DNA of 57,375 nucleotides from Nitrospiria bacterium (GCA_036397255.1 DASWJH010000094.1:1-57375); one strand, 5' to 3'; counted from the first letter of the stretch, positions 49,005 through 57,375 are shown. Notes: a model not told the origin generated them from the letters alone. Program-made: numbers and translations.

Positions 49005-50924
49005 ATGCCGAAAGAAAAAACATTTTACATTACCACCCCCATTTATTATGTCAATGATGTCCCTCATATCGGTCACGCTTATACCACGGTGGCGGCCGAT
49101 ACCTTGGCACGTTATAAACGTCTCACCGGGTTTCGCGTTCGATTTTTAACGGGAACAGATGAACATGGACAAAAAATACAAAAGGCTGCCCAACTTAGGG
49201 GTCTGACCCCAAAGGACTTAGCGGATCAGGTAGTGTTTCGCTTTAAAGAGCTTTGGGAAAAATTAAATATTTCTTATGATGAATTTATACGGACCACCGA
49301 AGATAGACATTATCGGGCTGTTCAAGCCCTTTTCGATATGGTCTCGGAAAAAGGAGATATCTATAAGGGAGAGTATGAAGATTGGTATTGTATCCAATGC
49401 GAGACCTTTTGGACCGAATTGGTTTTGGTGAACGGGAAATGCCCGGACTGCCATCGCCCGGTTGAAAAACTAAAAGAGGAAAGTTACTTTTTTCGAATGT
49501 CTAAATATCAGGACCGACTCCTTCGCTACCTGGAAGAGCACCCGGATTTCATTCAACCCAGAAACCGCCAAAAAGAAATCATTCGATTTGTCCAGGGAGG
49601 GTTAAAGGACCTTTCCATCAGTCGGACGAGTTTCGATTGGGGAATCCCTCTTCCCAAAGACCCAAAACATGTGATCTACGTATGGTTCGATGCCTTGACG
49701 AACTATCTCACCGCTGCGGGATTTCCTAATGATACGAAAAAGATGCAAGAACTCTGGCCTGCAGACCTTCATGTTATCGGAAAGGATATTCTTCGGTTTC
49801 ACGGAGTCTATTGGCCTACCTTTCTCATGTCGGTGGGTCTTCCCTTGCCCAAGAAGATTTTTTCCCATGGCTGGTGGACCGTTGAAGGGGAAAAAATGTC
49901 AAAAAGCAAGGGAAACGTTATCGACCCCCATGCCATTGTGAATGACGTTGGGGTGGATGCATTCCGTTACTTTCTCCTTCGTGAAGTTCCCTTCGGAGGA
50001 GATGGTGATTTTTCAAAAGAAGCATTAACACATCGTTTCAATGGTGACCTTGCAAACGATTTAGGAAATCTTTTAAGCAGAACCATTCAAATGATTGAAC
50101 AATATTCTAATGGAATAATACCCGCTCCAAAAGGGGATGGGGGTCCCCTTCAAGAAGTGGTTTCCAACCTGTTTAATCCCTTTGAAAAATATATGAACCA
50201 CCTTGAATTTCACAAAGCCCTTGAAGAAATTTTCAAATTAGTAGACCGGGCCAACCGATATATTGAGGAAACAGCCCCATGGAAATTGGCAAAATCCCCC
50301 TCTGACAAAACCCAACTGGAAACCGTTTTATATAACACTGCTGAAGCCCTTCGGGTCACCAGTCTTTTTCTCTATCCCTTTATGCCCAATACCGCCATTC
50401 AAATAGCCCAACAACTTGGAATCCGAGTTCAATGGGAAGATCCTTTATTGGAATCCCCAAGTGGACAAATTCAATGGGGAACACTTCAACCCGGTACTCC
50501 GGTTCAAAAAAAGGAGCACCTTTTTCCCAGGCTGAATAATAAAGATTCGATCCTAAAAAATCGACCCGTTCAGCAAAAAGAAGACCACTTAACCGAGGGA
50601 GAAAGCATTTCCATTCAAGATTTTTCGAAAATCTATCTTTGTGTAGGCCAGATCATTTCCGCAGAGGCCATTCCAAAATCTAATAAACTTCTGAAATTAA
50701 AAGTGGATATCGGGTCAGACCAGCGACAAATTGTCGCAGGAATTGGAAAGAAGTACTCCCCTGAAACCCTCATTGGGAAAAAAGTTGCGGTGGTGGTAAA
50801 CCTTAAACCCGCCAAGCTGATGGGGGTAGAATCTCAAGGAATGGTCCTTGCAGCAGGTGACCAGGAGGTTCAATCTCTCCTCACACTTCTGGAGGATGCC
50901 CCTCCCGGAACTAAAATAAAATAA
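49005..50924 (+). CDS. metG: Methionyl-tRNA synthetase with C-terminal tRNA-binding domain
   Basis: Class I synthetase charging tRNA-Met. I start it at ATG 49005 (MPKEKTFYITTP), which follows AGGAAAAAT; the upstream in-frame codons lie inside holB. 639 residues: HIGH box in VPHIGHAYT, zinc knuckle CIQC... CPDC (about 128-148), KMSKS in EKMSKSKGN, anticodon-binding helices, and a Trbp111/EMAPII-type OB domain about 535-639 (VGQIISAEAIPKSNKLLKLKV). Confidence 0.96.
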   Translation: MPKEKTFYITTPIYYVNDVPHIGHAYTTVAADTLARYKRLTGFRVRFLTGTDEHGQKIQKAAQLRGLTPKDLADQVVFRFKELWEKLNISYDEFIRTTEDRHYRAVQALFDMVSEKGDIYKGEYEDWYCIQCETFWTELVLVNGKCPDCHRPVEKLKEESYFFRMSKYQDRLLRYLEEHPDFIQPRNRQKEIIRFVQGGLKDLSISRTSFDWGIPLPKDPKHVIYVWFDALTNYLTAAGFPNDTKKMQELWPADLHVIGKDILRFHGVYWPTFLMSVGLPLPKKIFSHGWWTVEGEKMSKSKGNVIDPHAIVNDVGVDAFRYFLLREVPFGGDGDFSKEALTHRFNGDLANDLGNLLSRTIQMIEQYSNGIIPAPKGDGGPLQEVVSNLFNPFEKYMNHLEFHKALEEIFKLVDRANRYIEETAPWKLAKSPSDKTQLETVLYNTAEALRVTSLFLYPFMPNTAIQIAQQLGIRVQWEDPLLESPSGQIQWGTLQPGTPVQKKEHLFPRLNNKDSILKNRPVQQKEDHLTEGESISIQDFSKIYLCVGQIISAEAIPKSNKLLKLKVDIGSDQRQIVAGIGKKYSPETLIGKKVAVVVNLKPAKLMGVESQGMVLAAGDQEVQSLLTLLEDAPPGTKIK

Positions 50925-50930
50925 ATTTAA

Positions 50931-51311
50931 TTACTTTAAAACCTGAACCATTTCATCGGGCAACCGCCTTGGTTTCCCTTCTGGCCCCAGGCAGGCCATT
51001 TTGATTTGACCATCCAACAACAAAGCGTCATTTTTTTTAAGAAATATTTGATGGGTCAGGATAAAACTTGCTTTTCGCATTTCTCCGACAATGGTTTCAA
51101 TTTTTATTACATCATTGTAGCGGGCAGGTAAATGATAGTGCAAATTCACATGAGTCACCACAAACAAAAAACCCTTTTCCATTAAAACCCCAACATCACA
51201 GCCTAAATTTCGAAAAAATTCCGTCCGTGCTCTTTCAAGGTATCTCAAATAATTAGCATAATAAACAACGCCACCGCTATCGGTATCTTCATAATAAAGT
51301 CGGATTTCCAT
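50931..51311 (-). CDS. ybgC: YbgC-type acyl-CoA thioesterase (hot-dog fold)
   Basis: 126 residues, 4HBT family. YYEDTDSGGVVYYANYLRYLERARTEF holds the catalytic Asp of the YbgC/FadM group. Often linked to tol-pal, but those genes are not here. Convergent with metG, 6 bases apart. Substrate not defined by sequence. Confidence 0.85.
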   Translation of the reverse strand: MEIRLYYEDTDSGGVVYYANYLRYLERARTEFFRNLGCDVGVLMEKGFLFVVTHVNLHYHLPARYNDVIKIETIVGEMRKASFILTHQIFLKKNDALLLDGQIKMACLGPEGKPRRLPDEMVQVLK

Positions 51312-51447
51312 AAACCTCCATTCAGTTTTTTTTAAGATAAGGCCTTCCCCCCGCCCTTCCTTTCCTCAAGGCGGCACCAGGGTAAAACATATATTTCCAA
51401 GGCTAAAAAACCGACTCCAACCCCAAAAATAAACGGGGAAACCTAAA

Positions 51448-51666
51448 TTAGAAGGGTTTAAAAAGTTTAAATCTCGGCTCTTTTAAACCCTTAACCCCAA
51501 CCTCCTCCTGAAACATATTTTTAGGGCGAACAAATAATCCGTATTCCCCATAAAGGGCACGATAAACCACCATTTCTTCATCGGTTTCTGAATGAATGGC
51601 CACTCCAATGACCTCATACAAATTGCCTTTATAATGGCGATAAATCCCAGGTTTTATTGGTTCCAT
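51448..51666 (-). CDS. DUF1653 family protein
   Basis: 72 residues from ATG 51666, chosen because AAGGAG lies 5-6 bases upstream. Contains the DUF1653 pattern PGIYRHYKGNLYEVIGVA, ETDEEMVVYRALY and FVRPKNMFQEEV. Function unknown. The gap to ybgC (51312-51447) holds no gene. Confidence 0.85.
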   Translation of the reverse strand: MEPIKPGIYRHYKGNLYEVIGVAIHSETDEEMVVYRALYGEYGLFVRPKNMFQEEVGVKGLKEPRFKLFKPF

Positions 51667-51934
51667 TGGGCTCCTTAGCCTATTAATAAATTTTATTGGT
51701 CTATTTTTAAACAACCGGTCAGAGGAGGAATATTTTGAAAACCCTTTATCCTTTCCAAAACATTTCCTTTTCGTACATTCCCATTAAAAGGTTTCAACTT
51801 TTTTTAGGCCATGGGTTTAAAAATGACCCCTGAACCCCTCTGTTGTTTTGAATCCGGTTCTTTCGTATAATCCGATTTTGACAAGAAGTCAACACCACAA
51901 AATGTCGGCGGCCAAAATTTTTTTGATTTTAAAA

Positions 51935-52387
51935 ATGAAATTTCAAAAATACAACCCACTGGTGCCTTGGATGACAATGGGTTTGATCTTTGTATTAGGT
52001 TTTCAGACTGAAGGAAATGCAAAAGATTGGCCTTTATTAGGTGAGAGTAATCATTATCAATTTTTTTATGATGAGGAGGGTATGAGCACCACCCCAAAAG
52101 GTATTATAACCGTCTGGATCCGGTTGATACCCCAAAATGAGAAAAGCAAAAAAAAATATTTCGAGGACAGGAGGGCTTCCGGGTTATCCATGGACGGATA
52201 CGAGACCTTTGAATATGACCAAAAGTTGATTAAAGTAAACTGCCCGGACCTAACTTTTAGGATTGCTCAAAGAATTGATTTTGGGAAAGGAGGTAGGGTT
52301 TTAGGATTTCATAATCTCTCTTCTGAATGGCAACCTATACCTCCCCGTTCCGCCGCAGAAGCTTTGGTGACCACATTATGCCCTTAA
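51935..52387 (+). CDS. Secreted protein resembling surface-adhesin protein E
   Basis: 150 residues from ATG 51935 (MKFQKYNPLVP), giving a signal peptide to about NAKD; earlier in-frame starts (51848 TTG, 51902 ATG) also exist and no start has a clear SD. The mature part reads DWPLLGESNHYQFFYDEEG, GIITVWIRL, LIKVNC..., SSEWQPIPPRSAAEALVTTLC, the layout of the FacE/adhesin-E-like domain common in Nitrospirota and Desulfobacterota. Role unproven. Two cysteines could pair. Confidence 0.7.
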   Translation: MKFQKYNPLVPWMTMGLIFVLGFQTEGNAKDWPLLGESNHYQFFYDEEGMSTTPKGIITVWIRLIPQNEKSKKKYFEDRRASGLSMDGYETFEYDQKLIKVNCPDLTFRIAQRIDFGKGGRVLGFHNLSSEWQPIPPRSAAEALVTTLCP

Positions 52388-52513
52388 CTATTTGCTTAAA
52401 ACTCTCTAACCTTCAACCTTAATAAACCACCACTATTGTCCTCCTTTTCATAACCGGCAGCCCAATCCACCCTACCGTTTACCTTTCAAATTTTCATAAA
52501 AATAAAAAGCTTT

Positions 52514-52543
52514 TTTAAAACACCCACCCGGGGGTCTTTTTTC
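52514..52543 (+). terminator. Weak terminator-like hairpin
   Basis: ACCCACCCGGGGGT followed by CTTTTTT, about 130 bases past the adhesin-E-like gene. The stem is short, so this is tentative. The rest of 52388-52659 shows no gene. Confidence 0.25.
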
Positions 52544-52659
52544 CAAAAAGGCAATCTTGCTTTTTTCATAAGAACTCGCTATCGTGTTCTACGTTTTTAT
52601 TCTTTACCCTATCTTTGAAATCTTTCATTTTCTGAACCTGCAAACCCTGGAGAAAAGGA

Positions 52660-53064
52660 ATGGATATTAGACGCGCCACTTATATTGTTATCTCAACAGA
52701 GGATCGCTCTGGTCAGTTAGCCCGTTTTTCCAAAAAAATCTCTGAACTCGAGATTAACCTGGAAGCGGTTTGGAGCTTTGGAACCGGAAGAGGAAACGCC
52801 GAAATAATTGCCATTCCATGGGATCCCAACCTTTTTAAAAAAGTGGCCCGAGAAGCAGGGTGGGTTTTCAAAGAGGGAAACTGCTTCCATTTATCCGGTG
52901 AAGACCGTCCTGGTGCACTGGCGGAAACACTGGACCGGATCGCACAAGAAGGAATTAACCTTCACGCTGTTGATGCCATGGGAATTGAAGGAAAATTTTC
53001 GGCTTACGTCTGGTGTGATGATGAAGATCTTGAAAAACTACGAAAAATTTTAAAAGGATGGTAA
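52660..53064 (+). CDS. Tandem ACT-domain protein
   Basis: 134 residues: a first ACT-like domain about 6-60 (YIVISTEDRSGQLARFSKKI) and a second about 73-130 (CFHLSGEDRPGALAETLDRIAQEGINLHAVDAM). ACT pairs bind amino acids and regulate; no enzyme domain is attached. GGAGAAAAGG precedes the ATG. Leads a three-gene run with two VOC genes, suggesting a shared regulatory or metabolic unit, but ligand unknown. Confidence 0.82.
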   Translation: MDIRRATYIVISTEDRSGQLARFSKKISELEINLEAVWSFGTGRGNAEIIAIPWDPNLFKKVAREAGWVFKEGNCFHLSGEDRPGALAETLDRIAQEGINLHAVDAMGIEGKFSAYVWCDDEDLEKLRKILKGW

Positions 53065-53094
53065 TTTAAAAACTTAATTAAAAGAGGGGAAAAA

Positions 53095-53469
53095 ATGGCA
53101 AAAATCATATCCGATTCATGGGTCATGACAGGGGTTCGAAATGTAAAAACCTCTGTCCGTTTTTACACCCAATTGGGGTTAAAACCCACCATCAACCGAC
53201 CCTATTATGCAGAGTTTAACGTTCCTGGGGGAACAGTTTTAGGTTTTCACGCTTTAGAGAAAAAAAAGTCCAAAAAGGATAAAAACAAAACCCGGATGTC
53301 AGATGGCGGGTGGGGAATCATGTTGCGTGTAAAAAATCTAAAAAAAGCAACAGCGGATTTAAAACGAAAAAAAATACGTTGTAGCCGAATTGAGAGCGCC
53401 CCTGGAGGAGCTGATTTTTCTACATTACAGGATCCCGATGGAAACCGGTTGGTTCTACTTCAAATGTAA
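53095..53469 (+). CDS. VOC-family (glyoxalase-like) protein
   Basis: 124 residues with the paired beta-alpha-beta-beta-beta fold: VMTGVRNVKTSVRFYTQLGL, LGFHALEKK, GIMLRVKNLKKATADL, FSTLQDPDGNRLVLLQM. The first-position His of metal-binding members is not evident (VMTGV), so it may be non-catalytic. AGAGGGGAAAA precedes the ATG. Thirty bases after the ACT gene. Confidence 0.78.
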   Translation: MAKIISDSWVMTGVRNVKTSVRFYTQLGLKPTINRPYYAEFNVPGGTVLGFHALEKKKSKKDKNKTRMSDGGWGIMLRVKNLKKATADLKRKKIRCSRIESAPGGADFSTLQDPDGNRLVLLQM

Positions 53470-53495
53470 TACAGAAAGGGAAAGGGGTTTGTAAA

Positions 53496-53939
53496 GTGAA
53501 GAACCACACAATATTTCATCTTGCATTTCCAGTCAATCATCCCGAAAGAACCAAGGAATTTTATGTTAAGGGTTTAGGATGCACGCTGGGGCGAGAGTCA
53601 AAGACCGCCATCATTCTCGAACTCAACGGGAATCAAATTGTGGCCCACCTCACCCAGGAGCCATTACTTTCTCAAAAAGGGATCTATCCCCGTCATTTCG
53701 GTTTGATTTTCAAATCCGAAAAGGATTGGAAGGCCATGGCAGAACGGGCAAAAGAAAAGGGTCTTAAATTCCGAATGGAACCCCGCCACCGGTTTCCCGG
53801 TACCCGTATCGAACACGGGACCTTCGTCCTGGAAGACCCCTCCCACAATTTATTGGAATTTAAATACTACAAATACGAATCCGCCATTTTCGGGGAGCAT
53901 GAATTCTCAAAAGTCGGAGACAAGGGAGAGGCGGATTAA
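53496..53939 (+). CDS. VOC-family protein, dioxygenase/glyoxalase-like
   Basis: 147 residues from GTG 53496 (AAGGGG upstream). IFHLAFPVNHPERTKEFYVKGLGC carries a likely metal His8; PRHFGLIF the second His and EDPSHNLLEFKYY the Glu, the 2-His-1-Glu set of active VOC enzymes. Substrate unknown. Twenty-six bases after the first VOC gene. Confidence 0.82.
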   Translation: MKNHTIFHLAFPVNHPERTKEFYVKGLGCTLGRESKTAIILELNGNQIVAHLTQEPLLSQKGIYPRHFGLIFKSEKDWKAMAERAKEKGLKFRMEPRHRFPGTRIEHGTFVLEDPSHNLLEFKYYKYESAIFGEHEFSKVGDKGEAD

Positions 53940-54042
53940 AGGGACACAAATTCCAATCGTGGTTGGCCATAATCTTTGAGAGAAAAAGAAAGAATAACGC
54001 TTGTCGACAAAGCTGGCAATTTACGAATTAGCCGATTTCTTA

Positions 54043-54474
54043 TCAGAATCCCTGTAAATACTCCTTTGGATCGTATACCTGCACTCCAACCTTTTTTGCA
54101 ATTTTTCTCATTTTATCATCCCACGTAATCAGTGGATACTGATTCTCATAAGCTACAACTATAAAAATGTGATCGGCACCCTTTGAATACGGAATGTTGA
54201 TGTTCCCGTATTTTTTGATAAACTGATCATCGATGTGGATAAGTTCCAAGGGTAGTTGCATCTTACCTGCAAAGAAAGGAGGAAGATACGTTCGATCAAC
54301 CGAAGAAATTCTTTTGAGATTACACCATACCTCGAACCACCCATGAGCTGGCATGCTTATAAGTTGATCGTACCTGACGATCTGATCAATAAAAGCAATG
54401 GAATCATTTCTGTGGATTGAGCCACGTTGAAACGAGTTAATCAGAACATTGGAATCGACGATAATCTTTGCCAT
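54043..54474 (-). CDS. PIN-domain protein (probable VapC-like RNase)
   Basis: 143 residues. IIVDSNVLINSF (3-14) holds the first acidic residue of the PIN nuclease site; GADHIFIVVAYENQYPLITWDDKMRKIAKKVGVQVYDP supplies the later acids. PIN proteins of this size are usually toxins, but no VapB/AbrB-like antitoxin gene is next to it, so toxin status is uncertain. Confidence 0.75.
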   Translation of the reverse strand: MAKIIVDSNVLINSFQRGSIHRNDSIAFIDQIVRYDQLISMPAHGWFEVWCNLKRISSVDRTYLPPFFAGKMQLPLELIHIDDQFIKKYGNINIPYSKGADHIFIVVAYENQYPLITWDDKMRKIAKKVGVQVYDPKEYLQGF

Positions 54475-54597
54475 AATGATATATATCTAACGATCTGTAT
54501 CATCCACCATTGAAGATAGGAAGAGCAACACAACGCAAAGCTTTTTAAAGAACTGTGGCGATACGGTTTTTAAATGATTTATTAAAGCCCCAACATT

Positions 54598-54912
54598 TTA
54601 AAAAAAATTTGGGTCTCCAATTTTTTCTCCAAACTGAACCGTATTATGATCAATATAAAACCCATGTTTTTCTAAAGTGTCTAAAGCATTAATTAGGGCT
54701 TCGGCGGGATCATGAGATTTTGACGTAAAGGTTTTCCAAGAACGATTCCACCAATGCAGTTTCCTAAGCTTGACTTTCGTAATAACGAGATATCCGACCT
54801 TATCAATTAACATTAAGCATACAGATACCTTTCCAGGAATTTTCCACTCAAATGTATTTTTATTCGAAGCACGACTTTCAATTCTTGGAATTTGTGTAAG
54901 ATTTTCAGTCAT
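54598..54912 (-). CDS. Hypothetical protein
   Basis: 104 residues, not recognised. The middle is Lys/Trp-rich (KLRKLHWWNRSWKTF) with EALINALDTLEKHGFYID near the end. No membrane segment or signal. AT-rich codon use like its neighbours. Same strand as the PIN gene but 123 bases away. Confidence 0.5.
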   Translation of the reverse strand: MTENLTQIPRIESRASNKNTFEWKIPGKVSVCLMLIDKVGYLVITKVKLRKLHWWNRSWKTFTSKSHDPAEALINALDTLEKHGFYIDHNTVQFGEKIGDPNFF

Positions 54913-55016
54913 ATTAGCTCTCTAAAACCCTACCGCTACTTAGAAGATTGCAAAGGAAAGAATTACCAACGCCAGTCCGATTACAACAAATTTTTTCGAA
55001 CAGTTTTTTCAATCAT

Positions 55017-55373
55017 TCAGTAGTTCCAGGACCCATCTTCGTTCCATCTGGACATTTTGGGGTTCACCAAACCAATATTCTGGAAAAAAATCCCAGTCAG
55101 ACTTCGATCATCCTGTACAAAGGCTCCTTTATCACGACATTTTCTATCGGGTTCATAGCCTAACCTATGAGCCTCACCTGCGGTAATGAGTCGAAGGCCT
55201 GCCGTCGCTTTTATGCATGGAGGTGCGAGGTAGGTTTTCGACCCATCGTTTGCGTAAACTACAGCATGATCAGGCATAACTCTCGAAGATTTGATGCCCA
55301 GCCCAATGATTAACAGAATTCCCACTACCGCGGCCACAATTTTCAGGGTAAGGAATATCTTTCCCACAGACAT
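55017..55373 (-). CDS. Hypothetical membrane-anchored protein
   Basis: 118 residues from ATG 55373 (MSVGKIFLTLK); a TTG at 55427 would extend it into the repeat region and is less credible. One N-terminal helix (about 6-25) followed by a small extracytoplasmic domain with two cysteines (APPCIKA, DRKCRDKGAF). Unknown function; stands alone. Confidence 0.5.
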   Translation of the reverse strand: MSVGKIFLTLKIVAAVVGILLIIGLGIKSSRVMPDHAVVYANDGSKTYLAPPCIKATAGLRLITAGEAHRLGYEPDRKCRDKGAFVQDDRSLTGIFFQNIGLVNPKMSRWNEDGSWNY

Positions 55374-55420
55374 TTCGTTGATTGAACAGTATTTAGACTG
55401 ATCCAAATTTTTTTTGAACC

Positions 55421-55591
55421 GCGTCAAATCTCGTCTTGATTCATGTTGATCTTCAGGTCTCCTTTTTTAAGATGCCTACTCCTTTTCAACGAACAAACGT
55501 AGACGCGATTCTTCTTTATCAGGAAACGGGGAAACGGGTCAAATCTCGTCTAAAACGGGGAAACGGGTCAAATCTCGTCTTGATTCATGTT
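55421..55591. repeat. Tandem and dispersed repeats (CAAATCTCGTCT units)
   Basis: Two adjacent 28-bp copies at 55524-55551 and 55553-55580 share AAACGGGGAAACGGGTCAAA then TCTCGTCT. The second runs on into TTGATTCATGTT, which also follows a third partial copy at 55421-55447. So a ~27-bp sequence is present on both sides of a ~120-base spacer, with one tandem duplication. No gene inside. Confidence 0.75.
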
Positions 55592-55597
55592 TATGTT

Positions 55598-55630
55598 GAA
55601 GATTCCCTCAGCAAGCTGGGAGGGATCTTC
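55598..55630. repeat. Imperfect hairpin after the antitoxin relic
   Basis: GAAGATTCCCTC (55598-55609) pairs with GAGGGATCTTC (55620-55630), one bulge. Could act as a terminator for the minus-strand gene at 55652 or be a REP-like unit; no T run follows. Confidence 0.45.
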
Positions 55631-55651
55631 AGTAGTTGAACTCAGGTATCT

Positions 55652-55877
55652 TCAAGATGCTTTTTCAAGACGCTCAGCGACCCAGACTTTGATGATGGAT
55701 TGTCGCGGCACGCCGAGACGTTTTGCTTCTTTAATCTAACAAATGGATCACCCATAAAGGAAAATCCACATTTACTCTCTTTTGTTCCTGCTTGGGCCTT
55801 CTCGCCTTTGACACGTCAAGATATTTGGAAATATCCTTTCCTTCACCAAACTTCTTGTCAAAGTCACGCGCTTTCAT
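55652..55877 (-). pseudogene. Frameshifted ribbon-helix-helix antitoxin (BrnA/CopG-like)
   Basis: From ATG 55877 the first 48 codons read MKARDFDKKFGEGKDISKYL ... then RVNVDFPLWVIHLLD, ending at TAA. Dropping one T after the final GAT restores KEAKRLGVPRQSIIKVWVAE RLEKAS and a stop at 55652. Joined, the 74 residues match the CopG/BrnA-type antitoxin pattern (VNVDFP-W, LD-EA-RLGV-RQS-IKVW). A single-base insertion splits it. No BrnT-like toxin is recognisable upstream. Confidence 0.72.
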
Positions 55878-56127
55878 ATATATCAATCTATTGGTTTCAT
55901 ATTAAATTCATAAAGGAAATTATTCTGAGGTTGGAAAACAACAGAAAGAAAATAGGGAACGATGATTAATTATAATTGTCTTTAACCTAAAAAAGCAATC
56001 CCCTCTTGAAAGAGACCTTTTGATTTGTTTTTTCAGATCAACATGTTAATAGTTTTGCATTTTGGTTAAATTTTGGTTTTAATGGTCTATATCAATTCAA
56101 ACCCCAATCGAATGGAGGAGAAGATAA

Positions 56128-56661
56128 ATGAACGATTTAATGGACCGGATGATTCGTGCTGCGATGCTCGATGTGCATCTTTATGAGGAGGTGGAAGCGG
56201 ACAAAGGGGCGATGGGACAGGCGACGCTGGTCGTGGTTCTATCCGGTATCGCCGCTGGAATCGGAACCATGGGGGAAGGGGGCCTCGGCGGGATCATTTT
56301 GGGAACGGTTGCCGCCCTTATCGGGTGGTATATCTGGGCATTTCTGACCTACTTCATCGGAACAAAAGTACTTCCGGAACCCCAGACCCATGCAGATCAC
56401 GGCGAATTATTGCGGACCATCGGGTTTTCAAGTTCTCCGGGACTCCTCCGGGCGTTGGGAATCCTTCCCGGAATGACAGGGGTCGTCTTTTTCGGCGCCT
56501 CGGTTTGGATGCTGGTGGCCATGGTGATTGCGGTCCGGCAAGCGTTGGATTATCAAAGCACGTGGCGGGCCGTGGGGGTTTGCGTCATCGGCTGGATCAT
56601 CCAGTCCATCATTCTGGTAATACTGTTCACCCTATTGGGCGGCAGTCCTAAATCGGTATAG
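56128..56661 (+). CDS. YIP1-family membrane protein
   Basis: 177 residues; strong GGAGGAGA site before ATG 56128. N-terminal MNDLMDRMIRAAMLDVHLYEEVEAD, then about five hydrophobic helices (about 30-50, 53-75, 103-122, 124-140, 148-170), with conserved TYFIGTKVLPEPQTHADHGELLRTIGFSSSPGLLR between. This is the Yip1-domain layout seen in bacteria; function unknown. Its coding DNA is visibly richer in G and C than the preceding 2 kb. Convergent with the TonB receptor gene. Confidence 0.82.
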   Translation: MNDLMDRMIRAAMLDVHLYEEVEADKGAMGQATLVVVLSGIAAGIGTMGEGGLGGIILGTVAALIGWYIWAFLTYFIGTKVLPEPQTHADHGELLRTIGFSSSPGLLRALGILPGMTGVVFFGASVWMLVAMVIAVRQALDYQSTWRAVGVCVIGWIIQSIILVILFTLLGGSPKSV

Positions 56662-56735
56662 TCTGGACCATACAGGATAAGGTTCTTATACCGTTATTTT
56701 GACTCTCCCGGATCTAAATCACCTTAAAATTTTCC

Positions 56736-57375
56736 TTAAAAGGTCGCCTTCACTCCAATTCTCGGAACAATTCCCGGTGACGGAAATCCAACCGCCTCCT
56801 CGTAATCCGCATCGAAAAGATTATCCACCGCCAAAAAGTATTCCCAGTTCGGTTCAGGCTTCCAGGTCATCGCCAGATCCACCCGGACATAATCATCCAA
56901 CCGGCGGTCTCCCGTTGGAATCGAGGAATCCAAAACCTTTCCGACATATAACGTATCTAAATGTAAAACAAGTTCCAAAAAAGGTTGCCATTGAATTGCT
57001 ACGCCTCCTCTCCATTTCGGCCGGTTCCTGAGTTCTTCGTCCGTGTCTTTGATATCCGTTTCTAAAAAGGTGACATGGGAAATCACATCCAGTTGCGGAA
57101 CAGGCCTTACGGAAAATTCGGTTTCAATACCTTTTGATATAATTTCAGACCGGTTAACCAGTTGGGGGGGCGGGCCTTCCTGCAGATCGATCGCCCCTTT
57201 GAACCGGTTATAAAAATAATTCACTTTGAAGTTTGCCCGGTTTTTCCACAAGGCCTGCTCGATCCCCAAATCGAAACTTTTACTTTTTTCCGGATTTAAG
57301 TCCGGATTCCCGACAATCGGGTTTCCCAACGCAAAAAAACTCGGAAGTTTGAACCCTTCCCCCGCACTGATCCTG
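56736..57375 (-). CDS. TonB-dependent outer-membrane receptor, C-terminal part
   Basis: The frame is open from the window edge (RISAGEGFKLPSFFALGNP) to the stop at 56736, giving 212 residues of the beta-barrel end. GNPDLNPEKSKSFDLGIEQ, ISKGIETEFSVRP and DDYVRVDLAMTWKPE are typical strands, and AVDNLFDADYEEAVGFPSPG ends in the terminal aromatic (KATF) needed for BAM assembly. Vitamin B12/BtuB- or siderophore-type; the ligand cannot be told without the plug domain. Confidence 0.9.
   Translation of the reverse strand, partial: RISAGEGFKLPSFFALGNPIVGNPDLNPEKSKSFDLGIEQALWKNRANFKVNYFYNRFKGAIDLQEGPPPQLVNRSEIISKGIETEFSVRPVPQLDVISHVTFLETDIKDTDEELRNRPKWRGGVAIQWQPFLELVLHLDTLYVGKVLDSSIPTGDRRLDDYVRVDLAMTWKPEPNWEYFLAVDNLFDADYEEAVGFPSPGIVPRIGVKATF

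Noticed and set aside
53940-54042. Antitoxin gene next to the PIN-domain gene
   Set aside because: Neither flank encodes a VapB, AbrB or Phd-like protein; both short gaps lack frames of suitable length.
55524-55580. Possible CRISPR array
   Set aside because: Only two full copies lie back to back with no spacer between them, and no cas gene is near.
55700-55969. 89-codon plus-strand frame
   Set aside because: It is antisense to the antitoxin relic, which has a clear family match.

Overview
The window reads as a stretch of chromosome from a Gram-negative bacterium, most likely a member of the Nitrospirota or a related lineage. That placement is an inference from the mix of gene orders and protein styles, not a database result. 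The diderm envelope is indicated by a TonB-dependent receptor, a PpiD/SurA-like periplasmic chaperone, a YbgC-type thioesterase and a full mreBCD-mrdA-rodA set. Gene density is high, intergenic DNA is AT-rich, and about 35 genes belong to core housekeeping.

Layout. 1-1.1 kb holds mobile remnants: the 5' part of an IS1182-like transposase gene carrying an in-frame palindrome, and a REP-associated Y1 transposase whose tail is supplied by a REPIN-like element. A tRNA-Leu(CAA) lies at 1.6 kb and a secreted acidic protein of unknown function at 2.0-3.6 kb. 3.6-12.3 kb is one leftward operon, dprA-topA-trmFO-xerC-hslV-hslU-argB, with a good promoter ahead of dprA. 12.5-20.2 kb is the leftward cell-shape operon: an RDD membrane gene, mreB, mreC, mreD, mrdA, rodA and rng. 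The RDD gene is split by a frameshift at a run of nine T.

20.4-28.7 kb carries a SurA-like chaperone, dinG, a small conserved-looking gene, a SPOR protein, queA, a DUF2905 protein, asd, an Ig-like secreted protein and leuB. 28.8-32.9 kb has an M1 aminopeptidase, a block of palindromic repeats and a threonine aldolase gene broken by one in-frame TAA. 33-45 kb is a long leftward run: DUF502 protein, glmU, glmS, uvrD/pcrA, gatC, panD, gatA, gatB, eno and ftsB, with a small inverted-repeat element between gatC and panD. It supplies UDP-GlcNAc, amidated tRNAs, pantothenate precursor and a divisome part. 45.2-50.9 kb runs rightward: a membrane-anchored Rad50/SMC-like ATPase, tmk, holB and metG.

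51-57.4 kb is more mixed: a thioesterase, a DUF1653 protein, an adhesin-E-like secreted protein, an ACT-domain protein, two VOC proteins, a PIN-domain gene, two orphan hypotheticals, tandem repeats, a frameshifted ribbon-helix-helix antitoxin relic, a YIP1-family membrane protein and the 3' end of a TonB-dependent receptor gene.

No CRISPR array, phage or obvious defence island is visible. The most interesting signals are the split RDD gene at a slippery T tract, the transmembrane-hairpin Rad50-like ATPase, and small palindromic elements that have been captured into reading frames.
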